DNA of 51,457 nucleotides from Nocardia takedensis NBRC 100417 (GTDB lineage Bacteria; Actinomycetota; Actinomycetes; Mycobacteriales; Mycobacteriaceae), in assembly GCF_000308695.1 (NCBI RefSeq), contig NZ_BAGG01000023.1, positions 1 to 51,457 on the forward strand, written 5' to 3'. The notes beneath the pieces were generated by a model, which worked only from the letters and a program-made list of their open reading frames with translations, was not told the DNA's origin and did no database searches. The position numbers and the translations under genes are program-made. This document shows, piece after piece, positions 1 through 9,235 of this stretch. The number at the start of each line of letters is the position of its first letter. Positions within the stretch are counted from its first letter, which is position 1.

Positions 1-1765
1 GGCTTTCCGCTGGGAACTGGCCGTGGGCGACCTGGTGCTCACCGAAGCCGAGATGGCCCGGCTGATGCGGTCGAAGTCCGACCTGGTGCAGTTGCGCGGG
101 GAATGGGTGCAGGCCGATCACAAAGTGTTGGCCGCCGCCTCGCGCTATGTGGCCGCCCACCTCGATCCGACGCCGATCACGCTGGCCGAACTGCTCGGCG
201 GTATCGCCGCGGAACGGGTCGACGGCGTGCCGGTCACCGAGGTCACCGCGACGGGCTGGGCCGCAGAATTGCTCGACGGCGAGTACGAGGCCGCCCCCGT
301 CGCCCCGCCCGCCGGTCTGAAGGCGGAGCTTCGGCCCTATCAGGAGCGCGGGTTGTCCTGGTTGACCACCATGAGTCGCCTGGGCTGCGGCGCGATCCTC
401 GCCGACGACATGGGCCTGGGCAAGACGGTGCAGGTGCTGGCGCTGCTCGCGCACGAACGCGAATCCGGCACGCCGGGTCCGACCCTGCTGGTGTGCCCGA
501 TGTCGGTGGTCGGCAACTGGTTCCGCGAAGCGCAGCGGTTCGTCCCCGATCTGCGGGTGCTGGTGCACCACGGCCCCGGTCGGCGCGACGGCCCGGAATT
601 CGACGCGGCGGTCGCCGAGGCGGATCTGTTCGTCACCACCTACGCGCTGCTCGCCAGGGATGTGGACAGGCTCGGTCGGCAGTCCTGGGAACGGGTCGTG
701 TTCGACGAGGCTCAGCACCTCAAGAACGCGGGCACCCGGCAGGCGCGGGCCGCCCGCACCGTCCCCGCCCGGCATCGCCTCGCGCTGACGGGCACACCGG
801 TGGAGAACCGGCTCGAGGAACTGCGGTCGATCCTCGACCTGGTCACCCCGGGTCTGCTCGGCAGCGCGCCCACCTTCCGCGCGCGTTTCGCCGTGCCCAT
901 CGAGCGCGAGCAGGACGCCAACGCCATCTCCCGGCTCCGGCTGCTGACCGGCCCGTTCGTGCTGCGGCGGGTCAAGACCGACCCGGCGGTCATCTCCGAT
1001 CTGCCCGACAAACTCGAGATGACCGTGCGCGCGAACCTCACCGCCGAACAGGCCGCGCTGTACCAGGCGGTCGTGGACGACATGGTCGCCAAACTGCGCG
1101 ACGCGAAGGGGATGGCGCGCCGCGGCGCGGTCCTGGGTGCGCTGACCAGGCTCAAACAGGTCTGCAACCATCCCGCGCATTTCCTCGGCGACGGGTCCGC
1201 GCTGCTCAGCCGGGGCAGACACCGCTCCGGGAAACTCGCGCTGGTCGAGGACATCCTGGACACCCTGCTCGCCGAAGGGGACCGCGCACTGCTGTTCACC
1301 CAGTTCCGCGAGTTCGGCGACCTGCTCGTGCCGTACCTGAGCGAGCGGTTCGGCGCGGCGGTGCCGTTCCTGCACGGCGGCGTGCCGCAGAAGCAGCGCG
1401 ACGCGATGGTCGGCCGGTTCCAGGCGGGCGGCGGTTCGCCGCTGATGCTGTTGTCCCTCAAGGCGGGCGGGACCGGGCTGAATCTCACCGCCGCCAATCA
1501 CGTACTGCATCTGGATCGCTGGTGGAATCCGGCGGTGGAGAACCAGGCCACCGACCGCGCGTTCCGTATCGGTCAGCGGCGTGACGTGCAGGTCCGCAAA
1601 CTGGTGTGCGTCGACACCATCGAGGAGAAGATCGACGAGATGATCAATGGCAAGAGGCATCTGGCCGATCTCGCGGTGGGCGTCGGGGAGAACTGGATCA
1701 CCGAACTGGGCACCGAGGAACTGCGACAACTGTTCACCCTGGGCGCCGAGGCGGTCGGCGAATGA
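1..1765 (+). CDS. SNF2-family DEAD/DEAH-like helicase, C-terminal part (5' end outside window)
   Basis: The frame is open to the first base of the window, so the GTG at 23 is internal and this is the C-terminal part of a larger protein, usually about 1000 residues in actinobacteria. It carries the Swi2/Snf2 ATPase core: Walker A (DDMGLGKT, DNA about 405-428), the DEAH-like box DEAQ, and a C-terminal helicase half ending in the motif-VI sequence RIGQRR. Such proteins are nucleic-acid-stimulated ATPases that remodel protein-DNA complexes; the client is unknown. The stop overlaps the next start (ATGA at 1762-1765), so it is coupled to the SWIM zinc-finger gene, a pairing widespread in bacteria. 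Family assignment is firm; the precise role is not. Confidence 0.93.
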   Translation, partial: AFRWELAVGDLVLTEAEMARLMRSKSDLVQLRGEWVQADHKVLAAASRYVAAHLDPTPITLAELLGGIAAERVDGVPVTEVTATGWAAELLDGEYEAAPVAPPAGLKAELRPYQERGLSWLTTMSRLGCGAILADDMGLGKTVQVLALLAHERESGTPGPTLLVCPMSVVGNWFREAQRFVPDLRVLVHHGPGRRDGPEFDAAVAEADLFVTTYALLARDVDRLGRQSWERVVFDEAQHLKNAGTRQARAARTVPARHRLALTGTPVENRLEELRSILDLVTPGLLGSAPTFRARFAVPIEREQDANAISRLRLLTGPFVLRRVKTDPAVISDLPDKLEMTVRANLTAEQAALYQAVVDDMVAKLRDAKGMARRGAVLGALTRLKQVCNHPAHFLGDGSALLSRGRHRSGKLALVEDILDTLLAEGDRALLFTQFREFGDLLVPYLSERFGAAVPFLHGGVPQKQRDAMVGRFQAGGGSPLMLLSLKAGGTGLNLTAANHVLHLDRWWNPAVENQATDRAFRIGQRRDVQVRKLVCVDTIEEKIDEMINGKRHLADLAVGVGENWITELGTEELRQLFTLGAEAVGE

Positions 1766-2505
1766 CCGGGCGGCGCAGATCGGTCGAGGGCGGGGTGTCC
1801 GCGCGCAGCAGGCGCGGCGGCTTCGCGCGGACCTGGTGGGGGCGCGCGTTCGTCGACGCCGTGGAAGGGGTGTCGGAGCCGGGGCGCTTGGCGCGGGGGC
1901 GCAGCTACGCGCGGGCCGGTCAGGTGGTCAGCTACCGGATCGAGGCGGGCGAGGTCACCGCGGAGGTGCAGGGCAGCCAGCCCCGGCCGTTCGCGGTGGT
2001 GCTGCGGATCCGGCCGCTGCGCGAAGAGGAACTGGCGCTGCTGATCGACACGATCCGCACCGAACCCGGCATGCTCGCCGACATCGCCGCGGGCGAACTC
2101 CCGCCCGCGCTCGGCCCGCGCCTGCTTCCCACCACGGTCGCCGACTTCGATTTCGGCTGCACCTGTCCCGATCCGGCCTGGCCGTGCAAACACGCCGTCG
2201 CCGTCTGTTACCTGCTGGCCGAACGCCTGGACGAACACCCCCGCGACATCCTCGGCCTGCGCGGCCTGGACCTGGACACCCTCATAGGCGGCATGGAGAA
2301 CGAGCAACCGCCCTCCGCGTTCGACGACCCTTACGGCGACCGCCTCGTCCTCCCCGAACTGCCGAAGCGCCAGTTCCGTTCCGCCTTGGAGGATCTCGAT
2401 CCGGTCCAGGTGCGCTCCGCGCTGCGCATGGTCGCCGAGGACGAGGCCACCGCCGCGGCGGGCCTGCGTGAATTGCGGGCCCTCTACGAACGTCTGGGCC
2501 GCTGA
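1762..2505 (+). CDS. SWIM zinc-finger domain protein
   Basis: This 247-residue protein starts at the ATG overlapping the helicase stop; longer upstream reading lies inside the helicase gene. It contains a SWIM-type zinc-binding motif, CxC followed by CxH (CTCPDPAWPCKHAV, near residues 134-147), a fold predicted to bind DNA or protein. The N-terminal half, with GRAFVDAVE and ARGRSYARAGQV, is typical of the bacterial SWIM partner encoded beside SNF2 helicases. The 4-bp overlap supports translational coupling and probably a joint complex, which is inference. The stop is followed by a long stretch without clear genes. Confidence 0.9.
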   Translation: MTGRRRSVEGGVSARSRRGGFARTWWGRAFVDAVEGVSEPGRLARGRSYARAGQVVSYRIEAGEVTAEVQGSQPRPFAVVLRIRPLREEELALLIDTIRTEPGMLADIAAGELPPALGPRLLPTTVADFDFGCTCPDPAWPCKHAVAVCYLLAERLDEHPRDILGLRGLDLDTLIGGMENEQPPSAFDDPYGDRLVLPELPKRQFRSALEDLDPVQVRSALRMVAEDEATAAAGLRELRALYERLGR

Positions 2506-3403
2506 ATTACTTCGGGGCGGGCACCCGGCAGCGCAACCGACTCGCCTCCCGGACGTCGCGGGCGGAGGTCCGCCCGGGCGCTGCGGATCGGTAGCTTCCT
2601 CGCGGCCGGGTGCCACTTCCAAGTCTCCGTGAGCGGGTGCGCACCGGAAACGCCCGACCGCTGTCCCGTCACTGCCGAAACCGCCACCTCGCCACGGCCC
2701 GACCACTGCCACCCCGCCCACGAGGACGATCGACAGTTCCGCGGTGCGCGCTGTTGTCGCTGCCCAATGGTTTCCGGTCAGGACTGTCGCCCTGCGGTGG
2801 TGCGGATCGCTGTCGGGCCGATCGGGACGACCGCTGTGGCGGACCGCTCGGCGGCATGCCGCTCGCCGTCGCGAAGCCTGAACCACCATCCGCCATCGCT
2901 GGGAGGATTACGCCGCACGGCGACAGTCGCCGCTCCGGGATCAGCCGATGCCCGCACCGCGTAGGGCTGTCTTCACTTCGACGCCTGCGAGCTCTCCTTG
3001 TCGGACCGGATCAGTGCCCCATGTCGGGCGGAGGCACTTGCCGTTCCGGGCGGCCGGAGCTTCGCGATGGGCGCTACCTCGAAGTGTTCGGTTCGGCGCG
3101 GAGGCGATTCGCCTCGTTCCGCACCCTCCGGCGGGAGAACTCTCGACCGCCGGGAAGTTGGTGAGCACCCGGCATCGAGGCCGGTCGGGCCGTCGGACGA
3201 GCTCGGGACGGGACCTGTCCGTGAGGCCGGGACTCCCGGCGCCGGGTGCTGGTTCCCAGTGTGGGGGTCGGGGCCGCGTGTCGGTACTGCCCGGGCGCTG
3301 CCACTCCGCCGGCCTTGGGATCTCGTTCCGTATCTCTCCGTTCGGGGATTACGGGGCGAGCGGGGTATTTGCGGCGGCGGGTCGCGGTGGGGACGATGAC
3401 GGT
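2506..3403. other. 0.9 kb stretch without a convincing gene
   Basis: Several short ORFs exist on both strands but are rich in Arg, Ser, Pro and Cys, lack recognisable domains and look like chance frames. A 10-bp inverted repeat (2520-2529 with 2605-2614) encloses a compact GC hairpin (2559-2576) directly after the SWIM gene and could end its transcript. No promoter, tRNA or mobile-element end was recognised. It may be a degraded gene or hold an RNA I cannot identify. Confidence 0.5.
2520..2614 (+). terminator. Nested inverted repeats after the SNF2/SWIM pair
   Basis: GGCACCCGGC at 2520-2529 pairs perfectly with GCCGGGTGCC at 2605-2614. Inside lies a hairpin of CGGGCGGA and TCCGCCCG (2559-2566, 2569-2576) with a two-base spacer. 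It sits 15 bases after the SWIM gene stop. There is no U-run, so a terminator role is only a guess; a structured RNA is an alternative. Confidence 0.35.
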
Positions 3404-4195
3404 ATGAGCTCCGCAGAGCGCGTCGAGAGCGATGACCTGGGTGCGCGGGTGCCGTTGCCCGCGCGGGTGCGTCGGGTGGTGTCGCTGGTGCCGTCGTTGA
3501 CCGAATCGGTGGCGCTGACCTGCCCGGAAGTATTGATCGGCGCCACCGAGTGGTGCACGCATCCGCCGGAGTTGGCCGTCGAGCGGGTGCGCGGGACGAA
3601 GAATCCGGATGTCCGGCGGATCGTGGAACTCGCGCCCGAGGTGGTGCTGTGCAATCGCGAGGAGAACCGGAAACTGGACGTGGATCGGTTGCGCGCGGCC
3701 GGTATCGCGGTGTGGGTCACCGAGATCCGCACGGTCGAGCAGGCGCTGACCTCGTTGACGCGCCTGTTCACCGCGGTCATGGGGGTCGAGCGGCCGGACT
3801 GGCTGGGCGAGGCGGAACGGGTCTGGGCGCAGCCCGCGCCGACGCCGCCGAGGTCGGCGGTGATTCCGATCTGGCGTGATCCGTGGATGGTGGTCGGCGC
3901 GGACACCTTCACCGGTGATCTGGCCGCGCGCCTGGGTCTGCGCCTGGTGCACGCCGATCGCGGCGAGCGCTACCCGACGCTGGCCGAGACGGAGTTGACC
4001 GCGGGCGTGGAGGTGGCGGTGCTGCCCGACGAGCCCTATGTCTTCACCGGCTCCGACGGTCCCGAGAAGTTTCCGGGCGTTCCGGTCGCGCTGGTGTCGG
4101 GCCGGGATCTGACCTGGTACGGCCCGTCCCTGGTGACCGCGCGGGCCCGTCTGCTCGACCGTCTCGACGCGGCTCAGCGCCCGGCGAACCGGTAG
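3404..4195 (+). CDS. BtuF-like helical-backbone metal/cobalamin-binding protein, no signal peptide
   Basis: The 263 residues match the substrate-binding fold of ABC-type cobalamin/Fe-siderophore receptors: VVSLVPSLTES near residue 25, the CTHPP segment, RGTKNPDVRRI, and NREENRKLDVDRLRAAG. The ATG at 3404 is chosen because similarity begins about 20 residues later and the upstream extension is low-complexity. No signal peptide or lipobox is visible and no permease or ATPase gene lies next to it, so it is probably cytosolic and not a classical transporter component. The 3' end overlaps the convergent monooxygenase gene by 22 bases. Proximity to the B12-dependent icmF suggests a link to cobalamin, but that is inference. 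Confidence 0.85.
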   Translation: MSSAERVESDDLGARVPLPARVRRVVSLVPSLTESVALTCPEVLIGATEWCTHPPELAVERVRGTKNPDVRRIVELAPEVVLCNREENRKLDVDRLRAAGIAVWVTEIRTVEQALTSLTRLFTAVMGVERPDWLGEAERVWAQPAPTPPRSAVIPIWRDPWMVVGADTFTGDLAARLGLRLVHADRGERYPTLAETELTAGVEVAVLPDEPYVFTGSDGPEKFPGVPVALVSGRDLTWYGPSLVTARARLLDRLDAAQRPANR

Positions 4196-5679
4196 TCCGC
4201 CAGGTCGAAATGACCACTGCGCCAAGCGGCTTCGACGGTCGTGGTGGGCCGCAGCGGCACGTCGCCGTGTTTGTCGAAGTAGTAGCTGTTGGCGGTGGCG
4301 CAGCCCTCCTGCCAGAACACCTGGCCGCCCCGTCGGGACAGCATCTCCGCGAAGTAGCGGTCGTTGGCTGCCTCGGTGATCTCGACGCGGGTCGCGCCGT
4401 TGTCGCGAGCGTGCCGCAGGCAGCGCAGGATGTGGCGGACCTGGTTCTCGATGAGCGCGAAATACGAGGACCCGTTGTAGCCGTAGGGGCCGATGACGGA
4501 GAAGTAGTTGGGGAATCCGGGCACGCTGACGCCTTCGTAGGCCTGCATCCGGTTCTCGTCCCACCACGTCTCGAGATCGCGCCCGTTCAGGCCGCGCAGG
4601 TCGTAGGTGGGCATGTTGCCCGATTCCATCACCTTGAAGCCGGTGGCCAGGACGAGGACGTCGACGGGGTAGTCGTGACCCGAGCGGGTGCGTACGCCGG
4701 TCGGGGTGATCGCCTCGATCGGGTCGGTCTCGAGGGTGACGTTGTCGCGGTTGAAGGTCGCGAGGTAGTCGTTGGAGAAGCTGGGCCGTTTGCAGCCGAG
4801 GCTGTAGCGCGGGGTGAGTTTCGCGCGGATCTCCGGGTCGCGGACCTGGCGGCGCAGGTGCGCGAAGCCGAGGCGTTCGGCCACGGCGGCGGTCGGCAGG
4901 GTGGTGTAGTAGTGCGCGGCGATGGGGAAGGTCGCCTCGACGTAGGTCTGGCTGACCAGTCGGGTCAGTTCGCGTCCGCCGGGCAGGCGCAGCGCCCAGC
5001 GCAGCGGGGGCGGCAGCGGCAGGTCGGGCCGGGGCAGGCACCAGATCGGGGTGCGCTGGAAGACGGTGAGGTCGGCGACTTTCGGCGCGATCTCGGGGAT
5101 CACCTGCACCGCCGACGCGCCGGTGCCGATGATCGCGACCCGCTTGCCCGCCAGGTCGCGGCGGTGGTCCCAGCGCGAGGTGTGCATGGTGAGGCCGGCG
5201 AAATCCTCGACGCCCGGGATGTCGGGCGCCTTGGGGCGGGTCAGCACGCCGGTCGCGCTGATGACGTAGCGCGCGGTGATCCGTTCGCCGTCACCGCCGT
5301 GCAGCACCCACCGGTCGGTGTCGGCGTCGAATTCGGCCGAGGTGACGGTGGTGCGGAATCGGATGTGCGGGCGCAGTCGGTATTTGTCCACGCAGTATTC
5401 GGCGTAGCTCTTGAGTTCGCGGCCCGGCGCGTACACCCGCGACCAGTCGGCGCGCTGTTCGAAGGAGAACTGGTAGCTGAACGAGGGAATGTCGACGGCG
5501 ACGCCCGGATAGGTGTTCCAGTGCCAGGTGCCGCCGACGCCGTCGGCTTCGTCGACGATCAGGAAGTCGTCGAAGCCGGCTTCGCGCAGTTTAATGGCCG
5601 CGCCGATTCCGGAGAATCCGGCTCCGACGATCACGATCTCGTGTGCGATCGTCTCGTGTCCGACTCCGCCGTCGGTCAT
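4174..5679 (-). CDS. Flavin-containing monooxygenase, Baeyer-Villiger type
   Basis: This 501-residue class B flavoprotein monooxygenase has an FAD-binding GxGxxG (GAGFSG, residues 19-24), the Baeyer-Villiger fingerprint FxGxxxHxxxWD (residues 160-171), and an NADPH-binding GTGASA (185-190). It would use NADPH and O2 to insert oxygen next to a carbonyl or oxidise a heteroatom; the substrate cannot be read from sequence. The start at 5679 is chosen because the FAD motif lies 18 residues later; 31 more codons are open upstream. It lies downstream of icmF on the same strand, 142 bases away, and its end overlaps the BtuF-like gene. Confidence 0.9.
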   Translation of the reverse strand: MTDGGVGHETIAHEIVIVGAGFSGIGAAIKLREAGFDDFLIVDEADGVGGTWHWNTYPGVAVDIPSFSYQFSFEQRADWSRVYAPGRELKSYAEYCVDKYRLRPHIRFRTTVTSAEFDADTDRWVLHGGDGERITARYVISATGVLTRPKAPDIPGVEDFAGLTMHTSRWDHRRDLAGKRVAIIGTGASAVQVIPEIAPKVADLTVFQRTPIWCLPRPDLPLPPPLRWALRLPGGRELTRLVSQTYVEATFPIAAHYYTTLPTAAVAERLGFAHLRRQVRDPEIRAKLTPRYSLGCKRPSFSNDYLATFNRDNVTLETDPIEAITPTGVRTRSGHDYPVDVLVLATGFKVMESGNMPTYDLRGLNGRDLETWWDENRMQAYEGVSVPGFPNYFSVIGPYGYNGSSYFALIENQVRHILRCLRHARDNGATRVEITEAANDRYFAEMLSRRGGQVFWQEGCATANSYYFDKHGDVPLRPTTTVEAAWRSGHFDLADYRFAGR

Positions 5680-5821
5680 CGCGGCCTCCCGTGCTGCGCG
5701 CGCCGGACCACCCGCGGTCCGGTCGGCGGCTGCTCCGCCGCCTCGGCGCGGGTGGTCATCCACTGACCGCACCTGCCCTCAATCAGACTCCTGACATCGA
5801 GCGCAGTCAACATCCCGGCGG

Positions 5822-8800
5822 TCAGACATTGCGGCGATACTGCCCGCCCACCCGGAAGAAGGTGTCGGTGACCTGCTGCAACGTGCACACCCGCGCCGCG
5901 GACATGAGCACCTCGAAGATGTTGCCGTCGGTGCGGGCGACGGCCTCGAGGTCGCTCAGCGCGGCGTGCGCGGCGTCGCGATGGGTCTCGCGGAAGGCGC
6001 GCACCCGGGTCAACTGCGACTGCTTCTCGGCTTCGGTGCCGCGCGCGAGTTCGAGTTCGTGCGGCGGTTCGCCGTGCGGGTTGCGGAAGGTGTTGACCCC
6101 GATGATCGGTAACGTCCCGTCGTGTTTGCGCTGTTCGTAGCGCATGGACTCGTCCTGGATGCGGCCGCGCTGATAGCCGGTCTCCATCGCGCCGAGCACG
6201 CCGCCGCGATCGCTGATCCGCTCGAATTCGAGCAGGACGGCCTCCTCGACCAGATCGGTGAGTTCGTCGACGAGATAACTGCCCTGCAAGGGATTCTCGT
6301 TCATCGCGACGCCCCATTCGCGATTGATGATGAGCTGGATCGCCAGTGCCCGCCGCACCGAATCCTCGGTGGGTGTGGTGACCGCTTCGTCGAAGGCGTT
6401 GGTGTGCAGGCTGTTGCAGTTGTCGTAGATCGCGATCAACGCCTGCAACGTGGTGCGGATGTCGTTGAAATTCATTTCCTGCGCGTGCAGCGACCGTCCC
6501 GAGGTCTGCACGTGGTACTTGAGTTTCTGCGAGCGTTCGTTGGCCCCGTAGCGGTCGCGCATCGCGATCGCCCAGATTCGGCGCGCGACCCGGCCGATCA
6601 CCGAGTATTCGGGGTCCATGCCGTTGGAGAAGAAGAACGACAGGTTCGGCGCGAAATCGTCGATGTCCATGCCGCGCGCGAGATACGCCTCGACGTAGGT
6701 GAATCCGTTGGCGAGGGTGAACGCCAACTGACTGATCGGATTCGCCCCGGCCTCGGCGATGTGATACCCCGAGATCGACACCGAGTAGAAATTGCGGACG
6801 CCGTTGCGCACGAACCATTCCTGGATGTCGGCCATCATGCGCAGGCTGAACTCGGTGGAGAAGATGCAGGTGTTCTGCCCCTGGTCCTCTTTGAGGATGT
6901 CGGCCTGCACCGTGCCGCGCACCGTCGCCAAGGTGCTCGCCCGCAGGTCGGCGGCCTCTTCCTCGGTGGGTTCGCGTCCCTCGGCGTCGCGGAACCGGCG
7001 CAGCGACTGGTCGATCGCGGTGTTGAGGAAATAGGCGAGGATGGTCGGCGCGGGTCCGTTGATCGTCATCGAGACCGAGGTGCTCGGCGCGGTGAGGTCG
7101 AATCCGTCGTAGAGCGCGTCCATATCGGCGAGCGAGGCCACCGAGACGCCGGAGGTGCCGACCTTGCCGTAGATGTCGGGCCGTTCGTCGGGGTCGTGGC
7201 CGTAGAGGGTCACCGAATCGAACGCGGTGGACAGCCTTTTCGCTTCGGCATGCTCGCTGAGCACCTTGAATCGCCGGTTGGTGCGGAACGGGTCGCCCTC
7301 GCCCGCGAACATGCGCGCCGGGTCCTCGTTGTCGCGTTTGAACGGGAACACGCCCCCGGTGAACGGGAAATGGCCCGGCAGATGTTCGGCCCGCAGGAAT
7401 CGCAGCAGTTCACCGTGATCGGTGACGCGCGGCAGCGCGACCCGCGGGATCGACAGACCCGAGAGGGTCTCGCGGCGCAGCGCCGTGCGGATCTGCTTGT
7501 CGCGCACCCGGACCACGTGCTCCTCGCCGCGGTAGGCCGCCGCCAGGTCCGGCCACTGCCGAAGCAGCGCGGCGGACTCGGGGTCGAGATCGGCCCGCGC
7601 CTCGGTGAGCGCGGCGGCCACGGCCTCGACCTCGGGCAGTTCCGCCGCGACCAGTTCCAGTCGCTGCACGCGCTGGGCCGCCGCGACCTGCCGCGCGGTG
7701 TGCGCGTGGTAGCCGCGCACCGTTTCGGCGATCTCGGCCAGGTAGCGGACCCGGGTGGGCGGGATGATCTGCGCGAAGCGGGTGGAGGCCCTGGTCGAGA
7801 CCCGTGGCAGCGCACCGGTTTCCAGCGGCAATCCGAGTTCGCCGAGCCGTCCGATCAGATGCTGGTAGAGGGCGGTGACGCCGTCGTCGTTGAAGGTCGC
7901 GGCGCTGGTGCCGTAGACGGGCATGTCCTCGGGGGCGGCCCCGAACGCTTCGCGGTTGCGGATCAACTGCCGCGAGACGTCGCGCAGCGCGTCCGCCCCG
8001 CCGCGCCGCTCGAACTTGTTGATCGCGACCACGTCGGCGAAGTCGAGCATGTCGATCTTCTCGAGTTGGGAGGCCGCGCCGAATTCCGGTGTCATGACAT
8101 ACATCGACAGGTCGACGTGGTCGACGACGGCCGCGTCGCCTTGGCCGATGCCGGGTGTCTCCAGGACGACCAGGTCGTAGCCCGCGGCCTTGCAGGCCAG
8201 CACGACGGTGTCGATGTCGTGGGGCAGTTCGTGTCCGCCGCGGGTGGCCAGCGAGCGGAAGAAGATGTGATCGCCGTCGAGGGCGTTCATCCGGATGCGG
8301 TCGCCGAGCAGTGCGCCGCCGCCGCGCCTGCGCGTGGGGTCGACGGCCAGTACCGCAACACGCAGTTTGTCCTGCTGGTCCGAGCGCAGTCGGCGCACGA
8401 GTTCGTCGGTGAGCGAGGACTTCCCGGACCCGCCGGTGCCGGTGATGCCCAGGACCGGCACGGTGCGCGCGGCCGCCGCGGCGGTGATCGCCTGCCGGTC
8501 GGCCTCGGGCAGGGCGCCCGCTTGCAGACAGGTGATGGCGCGGGCCAGGGCGGCGCGTTCACCGGCCAGGACGGCGTCGATCGCGGGCGGTTCGGCCGCC
8601 AGGTCGACGTCGCAGTCGCGGATCAGGCGGTTGATCATGCCGGGCAGGCCCAGGCGCTGACCGTCCTCGGGGGAGAAGATCGTCACCCCGGCGGCGGCCA
8701 GGCGGGTGATCTCCTCGGGGACGATCACGCCGCCGCCCCCGCCGAAGATCCGGACCTGCCGCGCGCCCGCGGCCTGTAGCGCCTGCGCGAGATATTCGAA

Positions 8801-9040
8801 GTATTCGACGTGGCCGCCCTGGTAGGAGCTGACCGCGACGCCCTGTACGTCCTCGGTGAGCACCGCGTCGACGACTTCGTCGACCGAGCGGTTGTGGCCG
8901 AGGTGGATCACTTCGGCGCCTTGGGCTTGCAGGATGCGGCGCATGATGTTGATCGCGGCGTCGTGGCCGTCGAACAGCGCGGCGGAGGTCACGAAGCGGA
9001 CCGGGTGGGTGGGGGTGTGCAACGCGAGGTCGTCGGCCAT
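5822..9040 (-). CDS. icmF: Fused isobutyryl-CoA mutase IcmF (B12-binding, G-protein chaperone and mutase domains)
   Basis: The 1072-residue protein has the three-part IcmF layout: an N-terminal adenosylcobalamin-binding domain with DGHD (residues 24-27), a MeaB-like GTPase with Walker A GTGGSGKS (201-208), and an acyl-CoA mutase barrel over about residues 530-1072. IcmF interconverts isobutyryl-CoA and n-butyryl-CoA; related enzymes also act on pivalyl- or isovaleryl-CoA, so substrate range is open. The start has a good ribosome site (GGAGG) and a candidate promoter 30-40 bases upstream. It is divergent from the mmsA operon that degrades isobutyryl-CoA, so the two sides compete for the same metabolite. 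The cofactor could be made by the adenosyltransferase at 46396. Confidence 0.96.
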   Translation of the reverse strand: MADDLALHTPTHPVRFVTSAALFDGHDAAINIMRRILQAQGAEVIHLGHNRSVDEVVDAVLTEDVQGVAVSSYQGGHVEYFEYLAQALQAAGARQVRIFGGGGGVIVPEEITRLAAAGVTIFSPEDGQRLGLPGMINRLIRDCDVDLAAEPPAIDAVLAGERAALARAITCLQAGALPEADRQAITAAAAARTVPVLGITGTGGSGKSSLTDELVRRLRSDQQDKLRVAVLAVDPTRRRGGGALLGDRIRMNALDGDHIFFRSLATRGGHELPHDIDTVVLACKAAGYDLVVLETPGIGQGDAAVVDHVDLSMYVMTPEFGAASQLEKIDMLDFADVVAINKFERRGGADALRDVSRQLIRNREAFGAAPEDMPVYGTSAATFNDDGVTALYQHLIGRLGELGLPLETGALPRVSTRASTRFAQIIPPTRVRYLAEIAETVRGYHAHTARQVAAAQRVQRLELVAAELPEVEAVAAALTEARADLDPESAALLRQWPDLAAAYRGEEHVVRVRDKQIRTALRRETLSGLSIPRVALPRVTDHGELLRFLRAEHLPGHFPFTGGVFPFKRDNEDPARMFAGEGDPFRTNRRFKVLSEHAEAKRLSTAFDSVTLYGHDPDERPDIYGKVGTSGVSVASLADMDALYDGFDLTAPSTSVSMTINGPAPTILAYFLNTAIDQSLRRFRDAEGREPTEEEAADLRASTLATVRGTVQADILKEDQGQNTCIFSTEFSLRMMADIQEWFVRNGVRNFYSVSISGYHIAEAGANPISQLAFTLANGFTYVEAYLARGMDIDDFAPNLSFFFSNGMDPEYSVIGRVARRIWAIAMRDRYGANERSQKLKYHVQTSGRSLHAQEMNFNDIRTTLQALIAIYDNCNSLHTNAFDEAVTTPTEDSVRRALAIQLIINREWGVAMNENPLQGSYLVDELTDLVEEAVLLEFERISDRGGVLGAMETGYQRGRIQDESMRYEQRKHDGTLPIIGVNTFRNPHGEPPHELELARGTEAEKQSQLTRVRAFRETHRDAAHAALSDLEAVARTDGNIFEVLMSAARVCTLQQVTDTFFRVGGQYRRNV

Positions 9041-9072
9041 GGGATACCTCCGGCAATTCCGTCAGTCGTCCG

Positions 9073-9088
9073 ATACTAGGACGTCAAA
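9073..9088 (-). promoter_or_regulatory. icmF promoter/operator candidate
   Basis: On the minus strand TTTGACGTCCTA (9088 to 9077, palindromic core GACGTC) runs into a -10-like TAGTAT (9078-9073). Transcription would start near 9066 and give a leader of about 26 bases with GGAGG before the icmF ATG. The arrangement resembles the mmsA promoter motif at 9236-9254. Confidence 0.5.
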
Positions 9089-9098
9089 CGAAGTCTAC

Positions 9099-9114
9099 GG
9101 TGATGGGCGTCACA
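9099..9114. promoter_or_regulatory. CRP-like palindrome, icmF side
   Basis: GGTGA-N6-TCACA matches the CRP/FNR consensus TGTGA-N6-TCACA with one mismatch at the first base. It is centred about 40 bases upstream of the predicted icmF start of transcription, a typical activator position. Regulator identity is inference. Confidence 0.4.
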
Positions 9115-9198
9115 GCGCTGCCCGGACGGGCCGATTGGCGGATGTCCGAAGCGGCGAGTGGTCGACCGGTGCGGATGTCCCGGGCGCGGGTCTTCCGG

Positions 9199-9212
9199 TG
9201 TGATAGATCACA
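9199..9212. promoter_or_regulatory. Palindrome TGTGAT-AG-ATCACA, mmsA side
   Basis: A 6+2+6 inverted repeat lies 37 bases before the mmsA -10-like box. The halves look like CRP half-sites but the TGTGA/TCACA spacing is 4, not 6, so a GntR- or TetR-type operator is equally possible. Confidence 0.4.
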
Positions 9213-9235
9213 AAGCGGGACCGGGCGGTATTTAC

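Noticed and set aside
23..1765. Complete helicase starting at the GTG at 23
   Set aside because: The frame stays open to base 2 and reads conserved family sequence before this GTG, so the gene is cut by the window edge.
3074..5041. 655-residue minus-strand ORF overlapping the BtuF-like and monooxygenase genes
   Set aside because: Extremely Arg/Pro-rich and out of frame with both recognised genes.
6122..8779. 885-residue ORF on the plus strand inside icmF
   Set aside because: Shadow of the icmF coding strand; composition is biased to Arg, Gly, Val and Asp with no domain.
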